The notes beneath the pieces were generated by a model. The model was not told the DNA's origin, searched no databases, and saw only the letters and a list, made by a program, of their open reading frames with translations. A program made the position numbers and the translations under genes. From assembly GCF_014698965.1 (NCBI RefSeq), contig NZ_JACXAE010000107.1:1-64000 (forward strand): a stretch of 64,000 bases of DNA, read 5' to 3'. Source of the DNA: Iningainema tapete BLCC-T55. GTDB lineage: Bacteria > Cyanobacteriota > Cyanobacteriia > Cyanobacteriales > Nostocaceae. This document shows positions 17,341-25,256 of this stretch, in pieces; position 1 is the first letter of the stretch; each line of letters opens with the position of its first letter.

Positions 17341-17947
17341 GGGAAATCTCTTTAGATAATAACAGTAGAGTTTTATTTGCCCAAGCTTGCACTTGAGGAT
17401 TAGTATGGGTAGTCATTTGCCGACACAGAGCGATCGCTCTTTGTATTTGTCCATCCATCTGATAAGCTTTAACCAACGACGCTTGAGCTTGAATGTAATC
17501 TTTGGTGTTGCGGTTAGTGCTACCTTGACAGTAATCTTCCAGGTATTTAATGGCTTTTGGGTAACGTCCCTCTTTACAAGCTGTAATGCCAGAGGCGAAT
17601 AATTCCGATAAGGACATGGGTAAAGGTTCTCGCTCTAGACGTTCTTCTTGTCTAGCTTGAGCGATCGCTTGCTCTAAGTTATCAAATTCTGACAATAACA
17701 TTAGTGTTGGCACTGGCTGATCTAAAGCCGATAAATCACTATATTTAAATCGCTTGATCATGGGCAAGATTGGACGCAGATAATCAGCTATGATGCGATC
17801 TTGGGGCTTCATCAAGCTTTTTTGAGCCTTAGCAATCACGTCAACGGGATATTGCTTGCGCTTCATTGCTACTGCTACAGCTTTTGTAATTTCAGCTTTT
17901 GATGCTGCTTGGGATATGCCTAGAATATCATAGGGATTATGAATCAT
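17333..17947 (-). CDS. Degenerate J-domain protein with helical repeats
   Basis: A 204-residue protein. Its start, NPYDILGISQAASKAEITKA, matches helix I and II of a J domain, but the HPD tripeptide needed to stimulate Hsp70 is replaced by Y33-P34-V35. The rest of the J domain is also altered (LMKPQDRIIADYLRPILP). Residues about 115-200 contain TPR-like helices (GITACKEGRYPKAIKYLEDY). It lies between the large helical-repeat gene and the GrpE gene, overlapping the latter. It may be a J-like protein that binds Hsp70 without activating it; this is inference. Confidence 0.8.
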   Translation of the reverse strand: MIHNPYDILGISQAASKAEITKAVAVAMKRKQYPVDVIAKAQKSLMKPQDRIIADYLRPILPMIKRFKYSDLSALDQPVPTLMLLSEFDNLEQAIAQARQEERLEREPLPMSLSELFASGITACKEGRYPKAIKYLEDYCQGSTNRNTKDYIQAQASLVKAYQMDGQIQRAIALCRQMTTHTNPQVQAWANKTLLLLSKEISHV

Positions 17948-17960
17948 TTAATACCTCTTA

Positions 17961-20441
17961 TTATCGTAATCTCAAACTATGGTAAACTTCTTGAAATGCA
18001 TATTCATCTGGGCAAATTTCGTAAGCCCAACGTCCTAGTTGCTGAATTTGGTTACTTGTTAGATCACCATTTTTTCCAGCATCAATTAATATGTATATGA
18101 AAAATTCAGCTACTTTAAATTTAACTTGGTCGTGATGTGAATGTTTGGCTTTTCTTACAGCTGCTGCAAACTCATTTCTTCTCAAGAGCTTCTCAATTTG
18201 TTCAATTTCTTGGATAAATTCGATTCTGGCAATTAAATCAAGCATAATCGGATTATGTTCATCAATTCTTTTAAGATCTTGAAGTTCCCCCAATGCTTTG
18301 TCTGGAGCAATTTGTTCATTAACTAATTTTTCCCGTAGTTGTTCCGTCTTATACTCAGCTAGATAACTTCTAGCGGGTTGGCTCCCCAAAAGATCGAACC
18401 AAAATTGGGCAAATTCAACATGTTCTCTCATTTCTGAGATAGCTCGACGTTGTAATCCGCACAGTCTATCTATTTCTTCTTGCCAATCACCATTCGCTTT
18501 AATTTCTGACTGAGCTTGTTTAAGATAAATAATTGCCTCTCGCCATTTTTGCTGCTGTAGCTGATAGCAACCTTCATAGTAAGCGACGAATTTTTGCGCA
18601 AATATTTCCGCCTCACTAGGTTGGGTAGAGGGTTTAATTTTTCTTGCTCGTAAAGTATCTCCTTCTAAACAAGCAGCTACGGCTAGCCCCCAAGGAGTGT
18701 AGAGCGATTGCAGTATTTTCTGATTAGCTTTAATCCCATCTACTAATATATTTTGCCACTGCAAAAGGTAACGATTGTAACAGCCTGGTGTCAGCAATAC
18801 ATCCTTTACTTTCATACCCCAAATTGGTGGATTACCCATTAATCGCAGCGCTACTAATTCTAAACGGTAGCGATCGCGTAACTGCAAATACTCATTAATA
18901 TCTCTGTCTTTAAAATTATCAATTGCTTCTTCCAGAATTTGTTTTAATTCTAAAGATACTAATTCCAAATCAACAGGTTGGTTTTCTAGCCAAGGCACAT
19001 CTTTTAGAGTTGGATCGTGAGTTAAATTTGCCAATGCTGTTGATAAAACAATAATCAAATCATGTAGAACGCCGCACGTTCCTACAGCGTGATAATAATT
19101 CGCTACTACCCAGTTGTGCACGGTGGTAATATTAGGATCGGCAAGCCAATTTTTTTCAACTTGCTCAGCAATAATTCTCCAGTTTGCACTTTGCCAAACT
19201 GTAGCTTCTAAACGAGGTTGGATATGTTCATTTAGATTACCCTCGACTAATTGATCGGAACCAAATTTTTGTATAAATTCTGCACTCGCTACTTTAGCTG
19301 CTTCTAAATTTCCATTTTTTATGGGCTGTTCGATATTTTGGAGGAGGTTAAGACGTTCTCTTTGGGAGAGAGTCTTGAGAATTTGCCTTTGAGATTCAAT
19401 TTCTGGATGAGATAAAGATTGCCACTCGCACTCGGCTTGCTGTAAATTTCCTTGTTGGGCGTAGGTAAAACCCCGCAGATAAGCTGCTTGCTCTCCACCA
19501 ATACCCTCTAATTGGGATATTGCTGTTGTCCAGTCTTGGATTTTAAGCGCTATAAACCCCAACCGGATCTGGCATTCTATGGGATCTGGTAATAAAGATT
19601 TAGCAGTTTCATAGAGGAATATTGCCTCTTTGAAATTACCCGCTCGCTCAGCGTTAAGCCCTGCTCGGAATTGTTCTTTGCCTTTAACAGTGCGTTTTAA
19701 TTGCTCTAATAATTCTCTTCCATCTGAACGAGGGAAATTAGTTAAGGCAGATTCTAAAAGCGCGATTGCTCCATGTAATTTTCCTTCACTAGAGGCAAGA
19801 GTCGCTCTTTGTAGAATAACTTCGTAAGCTTCTTCCTCTTTGACCTTCAAGGCTAAAAATTCTAAAGTAGTTTGGATTGTAGTAGTTTGGTAAAGTTCTT
19901 GAGCTTCAAGATAGGTTTTTACTGCTTGCTTAAACAACAGCTTGTTTGTTTGTTCCTGTGCAATCGCAACCATTGCCTGATATTTTTGCCGTTTCAGGAT
20001 TTCTTGTTCACACTCTCTAACTGATTGGATGAAAGCCTGATCATACATCAGGATGTTACTTTTTTGGAATAGAGCAAGCGCCTCTGTTAGAACTTGTGTT
20101 TCCTGAGGATTAGCTGTATCAGTTTCTAGTAGGGATTTCGCACGATTAGCTAGGGTGTCAGCTTCAGTAATTACAGTATGCCACTCGCATAACTTTACAT
20201 TCACTTGCTCTAATAAATCGCCTAAAGCAACCTGCTGAACCAAGAACTTACTGAAAGAAACATCACAAGACCAACAAGTGTGTATTTCTTCAGCAATCTT
20301 AGCCGCCTGCCGGAAGCGTTTAATTTGGGCTTGTTGCATAGCTGTGTGGAACTCACGTTTGGCGCTAGCAGCTTTGTCAAAGACTTCTTTGGTTTTCCAA
20401 GCGCTATCTATTGCCTTACCAAATACATCAAAAACTCCCAC
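17961..20441 (-). CDS. Large helical-repeat (TPR-like) protein of the Hsp70 operon
   Basis: An 826-residue soluble, almost fully helical protein. Short TPR-like stretches recur, for example AERAGNFKEAIFLYETAKSL and FTYAQQGNLQQAECEWQSL, with several more degenerate ones. A C56-W-S-C59 pair near the N-terminus could bind metal or form a disulfide. No catalytic motif is evident. It overlaps the upstream zinc-ribbon/LysM gene by 14 bases and is followed 13 bases later by the J-like gene. It is probably a scaffold or client-binding partner of the Hsp70; the function is unknown. Confidence 0.82.
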   Translation of the reverse strand: MGVFDVFGKAIDSAWKTKEVFDKAASAKREFHTAMQQAQIKRFRQAAKIAEEIHTCWSCDVSFSKFLVQQVALGDLLEQVNVKLCEWHTVITEADTLANRAKSLLETDTANPQETQVLTEALALFQKSNILMYDQAFIQSVRECEQEILKRQKYQAMVAIAQEQTNKLLFKQAVKTYLEAQELYQTTTIQTTLEFLALKVKEEEAYEVILQRATLASSEGKLHGAIALLESALTNFPRSDGRELLEQLKRTVKGKEQFRAGLNAERAGNFKEAIFLYETAKSLLPDPIECQIRLGFIALKIQDWTTAISQLEGIGGEQAAYLRGFTYAQQGNLQQAECEWQSLSHPEIESQRQILKTLSQRERLNLLQNIEQPIKNGNLEAAKVASAEFIQKFGSDQLVEGNLNEHIQPRLEATVWQSANWRIIAEQVEKNWLADPNITTVHNWVVANYYHAVGTCGVLHDLIIVLSTALANLTHDPTLKDVPWLENQPVDLELVSLELKQILEEAIDNFKDRDINEYLQLRDRYRLELVALRLMGNPPIWGMKVKDVLLTPGCYNRYLLQWQNILVDGIKANQKILQSLYTPWGLAVAACLEGDTLRARKIKPSTQPSEAEIFAQKFVAYYEGCYQLQQQKWREAIIYLKQAQSEIKANGDWQEEIDRLCGLQRRAISEMREHVEFAQFWFDLLGSQPARSYLAEYKTEQLREKLVNEQIAPDKALGELQDLKRIDEHNPIMLDLIARIEFIQEIEQIEKLLRRNEFAAAVRKAKHSHHDQVKFKVAEFFIYILIDAGKNGDLTSNQIQQLGRWAYEICPDEYAFQEVYHSLRLR

Positions 20442-20961
20442 AAGATGCCTCCTTACGGTTAGGAACTATTAGCGGTTCCCCAACTTCTAAAAAGTTTTCT
20501 CGACTTTTGAGTTTAGGATTAGCTTTGACTAGAGAAGTCCACAAGCGGTTATCCCCATAGAAGTGTTCAGCAATTTTTGATAGTGAGTCCCCAGGCTTGA
20601 CAATGTAATGAGTTGATTGTGAGGTTTGTTGAGGTTTTACAGATTCAAAAGTCGGGTTGGGTGTTGGTGTTGGACTGGGTCTACTAACTGCAATTGGACT
20701 GGGAGAATTGACAGTGGAGCGGGGTACATGCGGTTGGAGGAATAGAAAGCAACCGATAGCTCCCAACCCTATACCTATAACTAGGATGAGCAAGGCGGCT
20801 GCTAATTGCCATGTAGCAATTTTAACTTGTTGGCGCGGTTTTTCCGCATGTGGCAGTTGTTGCAGCATCCGAAGCAGGGAAATGTCAGTATCGCAATTAG
20901 GGCAATTGCTACCTTCTATCTCTGTGTATCCACATACGGGACAGTTGATCTGAGTTGTCAT
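20428..20961 (-). CDS. Zinc-ribbon, single-pass membrane, LysM protein
   Basis: A 177-residue protein with three parts. An N-terminal zinc ribbon has C7-x-x-C10 and C20-x-x-C23. A membrane segment (about residues 50-74) follows, then a Pro/Thr/Ser-rich linker. A LysM domain (about 119-165) has HYIVKPGDSLSKIAEHFYGD. The topology suggests a cytosolic zinc ribbon and a periplasmic peptidoglycan-binding LysM. The start overlaps the Hsp70 stop by 4 bases (ATGA). It could tether the Hsp70 operon products to the envelope, which is an inference from operon position. Confidence 0.88.
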   Translation of the reverse strand: MTTQINCPVCGYTEIEGSNCPNCDTDISLLRMLQQLPHAEKPRQQVKIATWQLAAALLILVIGIGLGAIGCFLFLQPHVPRSTVNSPSPIAVSRPSPTPTPNPTFESVKPQQTSQSTHYIVKPGDSLSKIAEHFYGDNRLWTSLVKANPKLKSRENFLEVGEPLIVPNRKEASCGSF

Positions 20962-23147
20962 CGTGTCAGCCCTGTGACAATACTATTGCTAGGTAATTCT
21001 TGATTGAGCCAGCGTGTGACGTCAGGTTCTAATTCACTCCAGAGGCGATCGGCTTCGTGTGCATTACCCCTTTCCATCGCGCCGATCATCCGTTCGAGTT
21101 TGTTAGACATTGCTCTTGCTTGGGTAGGTGCGACGGTATTAGCTTGATGGATTGCTACTAGACAGGCTTGAATCAACTTGACTTCATCAGGTAAATTATT
21201 CAGTTCCCGTTGAGCATCTTCACTCTTAGACTCCATTCGGGAGAGATTATTGGTGTTAATGGCATCTTGCAACTCTTGAGAAAGCCGTTGCAATCTTTGT
21301 TGCTGTGGTTGGGGAATCAAAAAAGCGCAAAGTTGAAGGACGCGATCGCATTCATTGACAAGACTCTCGGCTTCCAGACGTTCCTTGGACATAGATACTT
21401 GAAACTTTTGCAAGTTTGCATGAGCGCGATCGCGTAAATCTATACGTTCTTCCCCTGTCCTAGTATCGATAATTTGATTAGTTAACTGCACAACAGGAAC
21501 CGCCAAGCGTAGCGCTTCTTCAACTCCTAAGGATGTCAAATTCTGGTCATTCAGATTAGCGATCGCTTCTTCTAATTCCCGATAAATTTTCTCATCTGAG
21601 CGCCCCCGCGAAAAAGTACAACTCACTCTCACTGAGGGATTATTTTTCAAAATTGCCGTTATCGCCAGATCGCTGTTTTTCTCATCCAGTTCCAAATTGA
21701 CTAAAATTTCTGTCCCACGAGGATAGGATTGGTCTAACCCTAGCCACATATCTCCAATACTGTCATCCTCTTTTCTTACTTCATCAGGGCTAAAAAACTG
21801 AAAGTGAATTAGCCGTTGTCCATCCGCCGAAGTTTTGAAGGTATGGGATGTCGTCACTGGCAAAATATCACCTCGGCTGATGACTTTATACCTACCGTCT
21901 ACTAGCTGAATGAAATAATCACGGGAGACTGTTGTTACTTTGTCCGTCTGTCCAGCAGCCACTATCGCCGCACCCTCCGCCACCGCGTACATTGGGCGGG
22001 GATGCACTACCACCTTGTTTGTGCCAAATGCTTCCTGGACGAGGCGCTGCACCAATGGAATTTGAGAAGAACCGCCCACCAACAACACCACATCCACTGC
22101 ATCTAAGTCAGAGTCAGAGTCTTTTACCGCTTGATGGCAAATTTGGATAGAACGCTCTACCAAATCCTGAATCATTTCCTCAAACTCGTTGCGAGTAATT
22201 TTCACCTCAATTGGAATGGCGATGCCTAACTCATCTAGTAAGTTGGTTGTTGTATCGATTTGCGCTACCGTCGCACTACTCAAGGTGATTTTTGCGCGTT
22301 CTACTGACATTTTCAACTCAGCATTAAATCGCACTCGTTGATAGTGAGGCATTTTGGCAATCAAGTCGTCAATATCAGTTAATTTTTCTTGCTTTGCGAC
22401 TTGCTCTTTGACAAACTTGATCATGCGCGAGTCGATGTCATCCCCACCTAGCCACAAGTCTCCAGCTTTTCCCTGTTCGATAAATGAAGTTCCAGCAGCT
22501 TGAATCACCGAAGCGTCAAAAGTGCCACCACCAAAGTCAAAGACTAAAATTGTTTTAAAATCGTCTCCAGTCGGAGAAAACCCGTAGGAAATAGCTGCGG
22601 CTGTGGGTTCCGGTAGCAATTCTAAGGGAGTTAGTCCGGCTTTGAGTGCGGCTGTACGTGTGGCATGACGTTGTTTGTCATTGAAATAGGCGGGGATTGT
22701 GATCACCGCTTGGTTAATCTGTTCTGCTTTACCAATTTTCTGATAATAGGCTTGGGCATTTTGTACAACTTTTTTGAGAATTTCCGCAGAAATATCCTCT
22801 GGCTGGTATTCTTTGCCGCCCAGCCAAACTGCAATGCTGTTGTCGGTTCCTTGTGTTGGTTGGGTAATTTTGTAACCCAATTGTGATTGCTTTTGTACTG
22901 CCTGCTCAGCGAAACCCCGTCCCATCAAACGTTTGATGGAAATAATTACGTTTTCAGGATCGGCTCGTAATTGGTTGTAAGCTTTTTCTCCTACCGTGAG
23001 CTTAGCTTGTTCGCTGGCAACTAGCGATCGCGTTAGTTTCCTGTCTGGAGGCGTGTTGTCTTCTGCTGTTACCACTTCCACATTTGCCAACTTAAAAGCT
23101 GCAACGGAGTTTGTTGTCCCCAGATCAATGCCTATTGCCTTACCCAT
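20958..23147 (-). CDS. Divergent Hsp70 (DnaK-like) chaperone
   Basis: A 729-residue Hsp70 and first gene of a five-gene operon. The ATPase domain has IDLGTTNS (residues 7-14), VFDFGGGTFDASVI and LLVGGSSQIPLVQRLV, so nucleotide binding looks intact. After the substrate-binding region (about 400-520) comes a longer helical C-terminus unlike housekeeping DnaK, with no acidic end. AGGAA precedes the ATG. It is clearly different from the second DnaK in this window (37239-39311). Its neighbours (LysM membrane protein, helical-repeat protein, J-like protein, GrpE) suggest a dedicated chaperone machine. Confidence 0.92.
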   Translation of the reverse strand: MGKAIGIDLGTTNSVAAFKLANVEVVTAEDNTPPDRKLTRSLVASEQAKLTVGEKAYNQLRADPENVIISIKRLMGRGFAEQAVQKQSQLGYKITQPTQGTDNSIAVWLGGKEYQPEDISAEILKKVVQNAQAYYQKIGKAEQINQAVITIPAYFNDKQRHATRTAALKAGLTPLELLPEPTAAAISYGFSPTGDDFKTILVFDFGGGTFDASVIQAAGTSFIEQGKAGDLWLGGDDIDSRMIKFVKEQVAKQEKLTDIDDLIAKMPHYQRVRFNAELKMSVERAKITLSSATVAQIDTTTNLLDELGIAIPIEVKITRNEFEEMIQDLVERSIQICHQAVKDSDSDLDAVDVVLLVGGSSQIPLVQRLVQEAFGTNKVVVHPRPMYAVAEGAAIVAAGQTDKVTTVSRDYFIQLVDGRYKVISRGDILPVTTSHTFKTSADGQRLIHFQFFSPDEVRKEDDSIGDMWLGLDQSYPRGTEILVNLELDEKNSDLAITAILKNNPSVRVSCTFSRGRSDEKIYRELEEAIANLNDQNLTSLGVEEALRLAVPVVQLTNQIIDTRTGEERIDLRDRAHANLQKFQVSMSKERLEAESLVNECDRVLQLCAFLIPQPQQQRLQRLSQELQDAINTNNLSRMESKSEDAQRELNNLPDEVKLIQACLVAIHQANTVAPTQARAMSNKLERMIGAMERGNAHEADRLWSELEPDVTRWLNQELPSNSIVTGLTR

Positions 23148-23427
23148 TGCTTTCCTGGTATTTGTATAAATTTTATGTAATATACTAATACTTACTGAGC
23201 AGGTATATCCTAGCTAATATAAGCTTTTCTCACATTTGCCCAGTTTATAGTTATTACAATTTATGCATACAAAACTAACAAAAGCCCTCAGAGAAATCTC
23301 GGAAAATTACTTATAACTTGTACCGCTATCCTCAGCATGAATCCTAATTAATGTAGATTTTTGTAGATTTTTTTTAAGCACTGTAGTGTATAGTATTTAA
23401 CGGATACCAAAAAACTAGGTGAAAAAC

Positions 23428-23829
23428 ATGGCTGACATTGTTGATACTGCTGTTAATGCTGGTTCTTTCAACACTCTAGCTGCTGCACTCCAGGCTGCTA
23501 ATCTAGTAGATACATTGAAAGGCGCTGGTCCATTCACTGTTTTTGCACCTACAGATGACGCATTTGCTAAGCTTCCCGCAGGCACGGTAGACGCATTGCT
23601 TCAGGACATTCCACAGCTGACAAAAATCTTGACATATCACGTTGTCCCCGGTAAAGTGACGGCGGCTGACGTAGTTAAGCTGAACTCAGCTAAAACAGTT
23701 GAAGGAACGTCCGTGAAAATTGATGCTTCCAATGGTGTTAAGGTAAATGATGCAACAGTTACACAACCTGATGTTACCGCTGATAACGGTGTTATCCATG
23801 TCATTGACACAGTATTAATTCCTGCATAG
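23428..23829 (+). CDS. Fasciclin (FAS1) domain protein
   Basis: A 133-residue single FAS1 domain: the H1-type box [17 protein letters not shown] and the H2-type end [13 protein letters not shown] are both clear. The start is ATG 23428 (MADIVDTA) with TAGGTG upstream; an in-frame GTG lies nine bases earlier. No signal peptide is visible, unlike many fasciclins, so it is either cytosolic or exported by another route. Related single-domain fasciclins are abundant in cyanobacteria. It is followed by a clear terminator hairpin. Confidence 0.93.
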   Translation: MADIVDTAVNAGSFNTLAAALQAANLVDTLKGAGPFTVFAPTDDAFAKLPAGTVDALLQDIPQLTKILTYHVVPGKVTAADVVKLNSAKTVEGTSVKIDASNGVKVNDATVTQPDVTADNGVIHVIDTVLIPA

Positions 23830-23871
23830 GCAATCATCTTAAGGATCACCAGAAAATAAATGATTCACAAT

Positions 23872-23900
23872 AGAGGGTTGGGCAAGATGCTCAACCCTCT
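23872..23900 (+). terminator. Terminator hairpin after the fasciclin gene
   Basis: AGAGGGTTG pairs with CAACCCTCT around an 11-base loop, followed by ATTTGTT. Position 42 bases after the stop suits an intrinsic terminator, although the T-run is short. Confidence 0.7.
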
Positions 23901-24034
23901 ATTTGTTAGGTAGGACGCTTTTAACAAGAACACCTGCAATTCCTCAAGCTTCAGCGTTCGAGCAGCACTTTTGTTAGACTGTAGATCAGTAAGTTTAATC
24001 TAGAATTGAAGACTGTAGATTTTATAGTAGATTC

Positions 24035-24259
24035 ATGGACAGGATCACGGTCAACTCTCAAATCCACTTTGGTAAGCCTTGCATAACAGGAACCCGCATC
24101 ACTGTGCAAAGCATTCTTGAATTGCTTAATCAGGGGCTGTCCTTTGAAGAAATTATCCAAGACTACTATCCTGACCTTCAAGTTGATGATATTAAAGCCT
24201 GCCTACGGTACGCGATCGCATTAATAGCGGCTGAAAATATTTATCTGGCATCAGCTTGA
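24035..24259 (+). CDS. DUF433 family antitoxin
   Basis: A 74-residue protein with the DUF433 pattern: a GKPCITGTRITVQSILELL helix-turn-helix core, then EEIIQDYYPDLQVDDIKACL. DUF433 proteins are antitoxins usually paired with a DUF5615 PIN-like toxin. The partner gene starts two bases after this stop but is truncated, so this antitoxin probably has no working cognate toxin here. Confidence 0.88.
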   Translation: MDRITVNSQIHFGKPCITGTRITVQSILELLNQGLSFEEIIQDYYPDLQVDDIKACLRYAIALIAAENIYLASA

Positions 24260-24261
24260 TC

Positions 24262-24408
24262 ATGAAACTTTTTCTTGACCAAGATATATACACAGCGAGA
24301 ATTAGCAGGAGTATTCGTGGTTATGGGGCATCTGTCGGGGCTATTTCTATGGGGCGCTTGAGGTGCTATGAGATGAGCAGGATGCCCACTCCACAAGAAT
24401 CATCCTGA
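24262..24408 (+). pseudogene. Truncated DUF5615 PIN-like toxin
   Basis: A 48-codon frame starts two bases after the DUF433 stop. It begins MKLFLDQDIY, the usual start of DUF5615 toxins (about 110 residues), with the PIN-type aspartate. After about 30 codons it runs into a sequence like the dispersed repeat at 45741-45811 (GCAGGATGCCCACTCCACAAGA) and stops. Most of the nuclease domain is missing. The repeat probably replaced the 3' part of the gene. Confidence 0.72.
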
Positions 24409-24442
24409 GTTTGTGCAACACCCACTCGAAATTAACACATTC

Positions 24443-24952
24443 TTAAACAAGTTCAATGCCGAGACTAGTAGAGAAATCAGCAGGTTTGTTCTCAAGGGTG
24501 ACGAATTGGGTTCCCTGAAAGAACAACGCACCAGTGTTGCTATTATAGTTGAACTGGCTGGTGGAAGTAGCGCCAAACCCTACTTTGTCAACCACTATTC
24601 TATCGCCCTGCGAGTAGCTGTAGTCTTGGATGATGTCAATGCCTTCAGACGGGGAGTAAAAGACAAATTTATCTGCTCCAGCACCACCCCATAGAACGTC
24701 ATTACCATTGCCACCTGCTAGGTAGTCATTACCCGCCTCGCCATAGAGGATATCGTTACCATTACCACCAAAGAGGATATCATTTCCGTTTCGACTATAA
24801 AGGATGTCATTTCCGTCTAAACCATAAATTTTGTCATTAAAACTACTACCAAGAATTTCGTCATGACCAGGTCCTCCTATGTACTCCCGATAGATGGAAA
24901 CAGGTGGATCCCCCACCCCCGGACCAATACGTAGGATCAATGCTTCTAACAT
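24443..24952 (-). CDS. RTX (hemolysin-type) calcium-binding repeat protein
   Basis: A 169-residue protein with a short N-terminal leader, then five to six RTX nonapeptides of the type GGNGNDILYGEAGNDYLAGG (about residues 26-95), and a C-terminal beta region (GADKFVFYSP, GDRIVVDKVGF) seen in type I-secreted RTX proteins. There is no Sec signal, as expected for type I export with a C-terminal signal. It is small for the family and lacks any enzymatic domain. No HlyB/HlyD exporter lies nearby. Confidence 0.88.
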   Translation of the reverse strand: MLEALILRIGPGVGDPPVSIYREYIGGPGHDEILGSSFNDKIYGLDGNDILYSRNGNDILFGGNGNDILYGEAGNDYLAGGNGNDVLWGGAGADKFVFYSPSEGIDIIQDYSYSQGDRIVVDKVGFGATSTSQFNYNSNTGALFFQGTQFVTLENKPADFSTSLGIELV

Positions 24953-25256
24953 ATCTTTTTACCTCATTCGTTAAATGTATGGCAGAACTGTGATAACTCC
25001 TAAAGATTCACTTGCTTTACTAAACTTGAATAAATCTCAATCGCTATTAGTTGTAAGTTGTTTCAGTTCATTGCCAACCTCTACTTATCTATCAAGTTGT
25101 TTTGGCTGGTTTTACACTAAATCCGGATTATTGTTACAAAAATTTACATTTAACCGCCAAACTAGGGGTAGATTTAAAGTAGCTGTCACGCTCACAACTG
25201 ATGTGGCGTAACTGTTGTTAAGCAACTACCGTTTTTTTAAGGATGCATCTTCTTAA
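24953..25256. other. Divergent intergenic region without a clear gene
   Basis: A 304-base spacer between the minus-strand RTX gene and the plus-strand TpsA-like gene. It presumably holds the promoters of both. A 78-codon frame at 24975-25211 lacks a ribosome site and family features and was not called. No strong promoter boxes or repeats stood out. Confidence 0.45.

Noticed and set aside
24975-25211. A 78-codon frame in the spacer before the TpsA-like gene
   Set aside because: No ribosome site, odd composition and no family features; the region more likely holds promoters.
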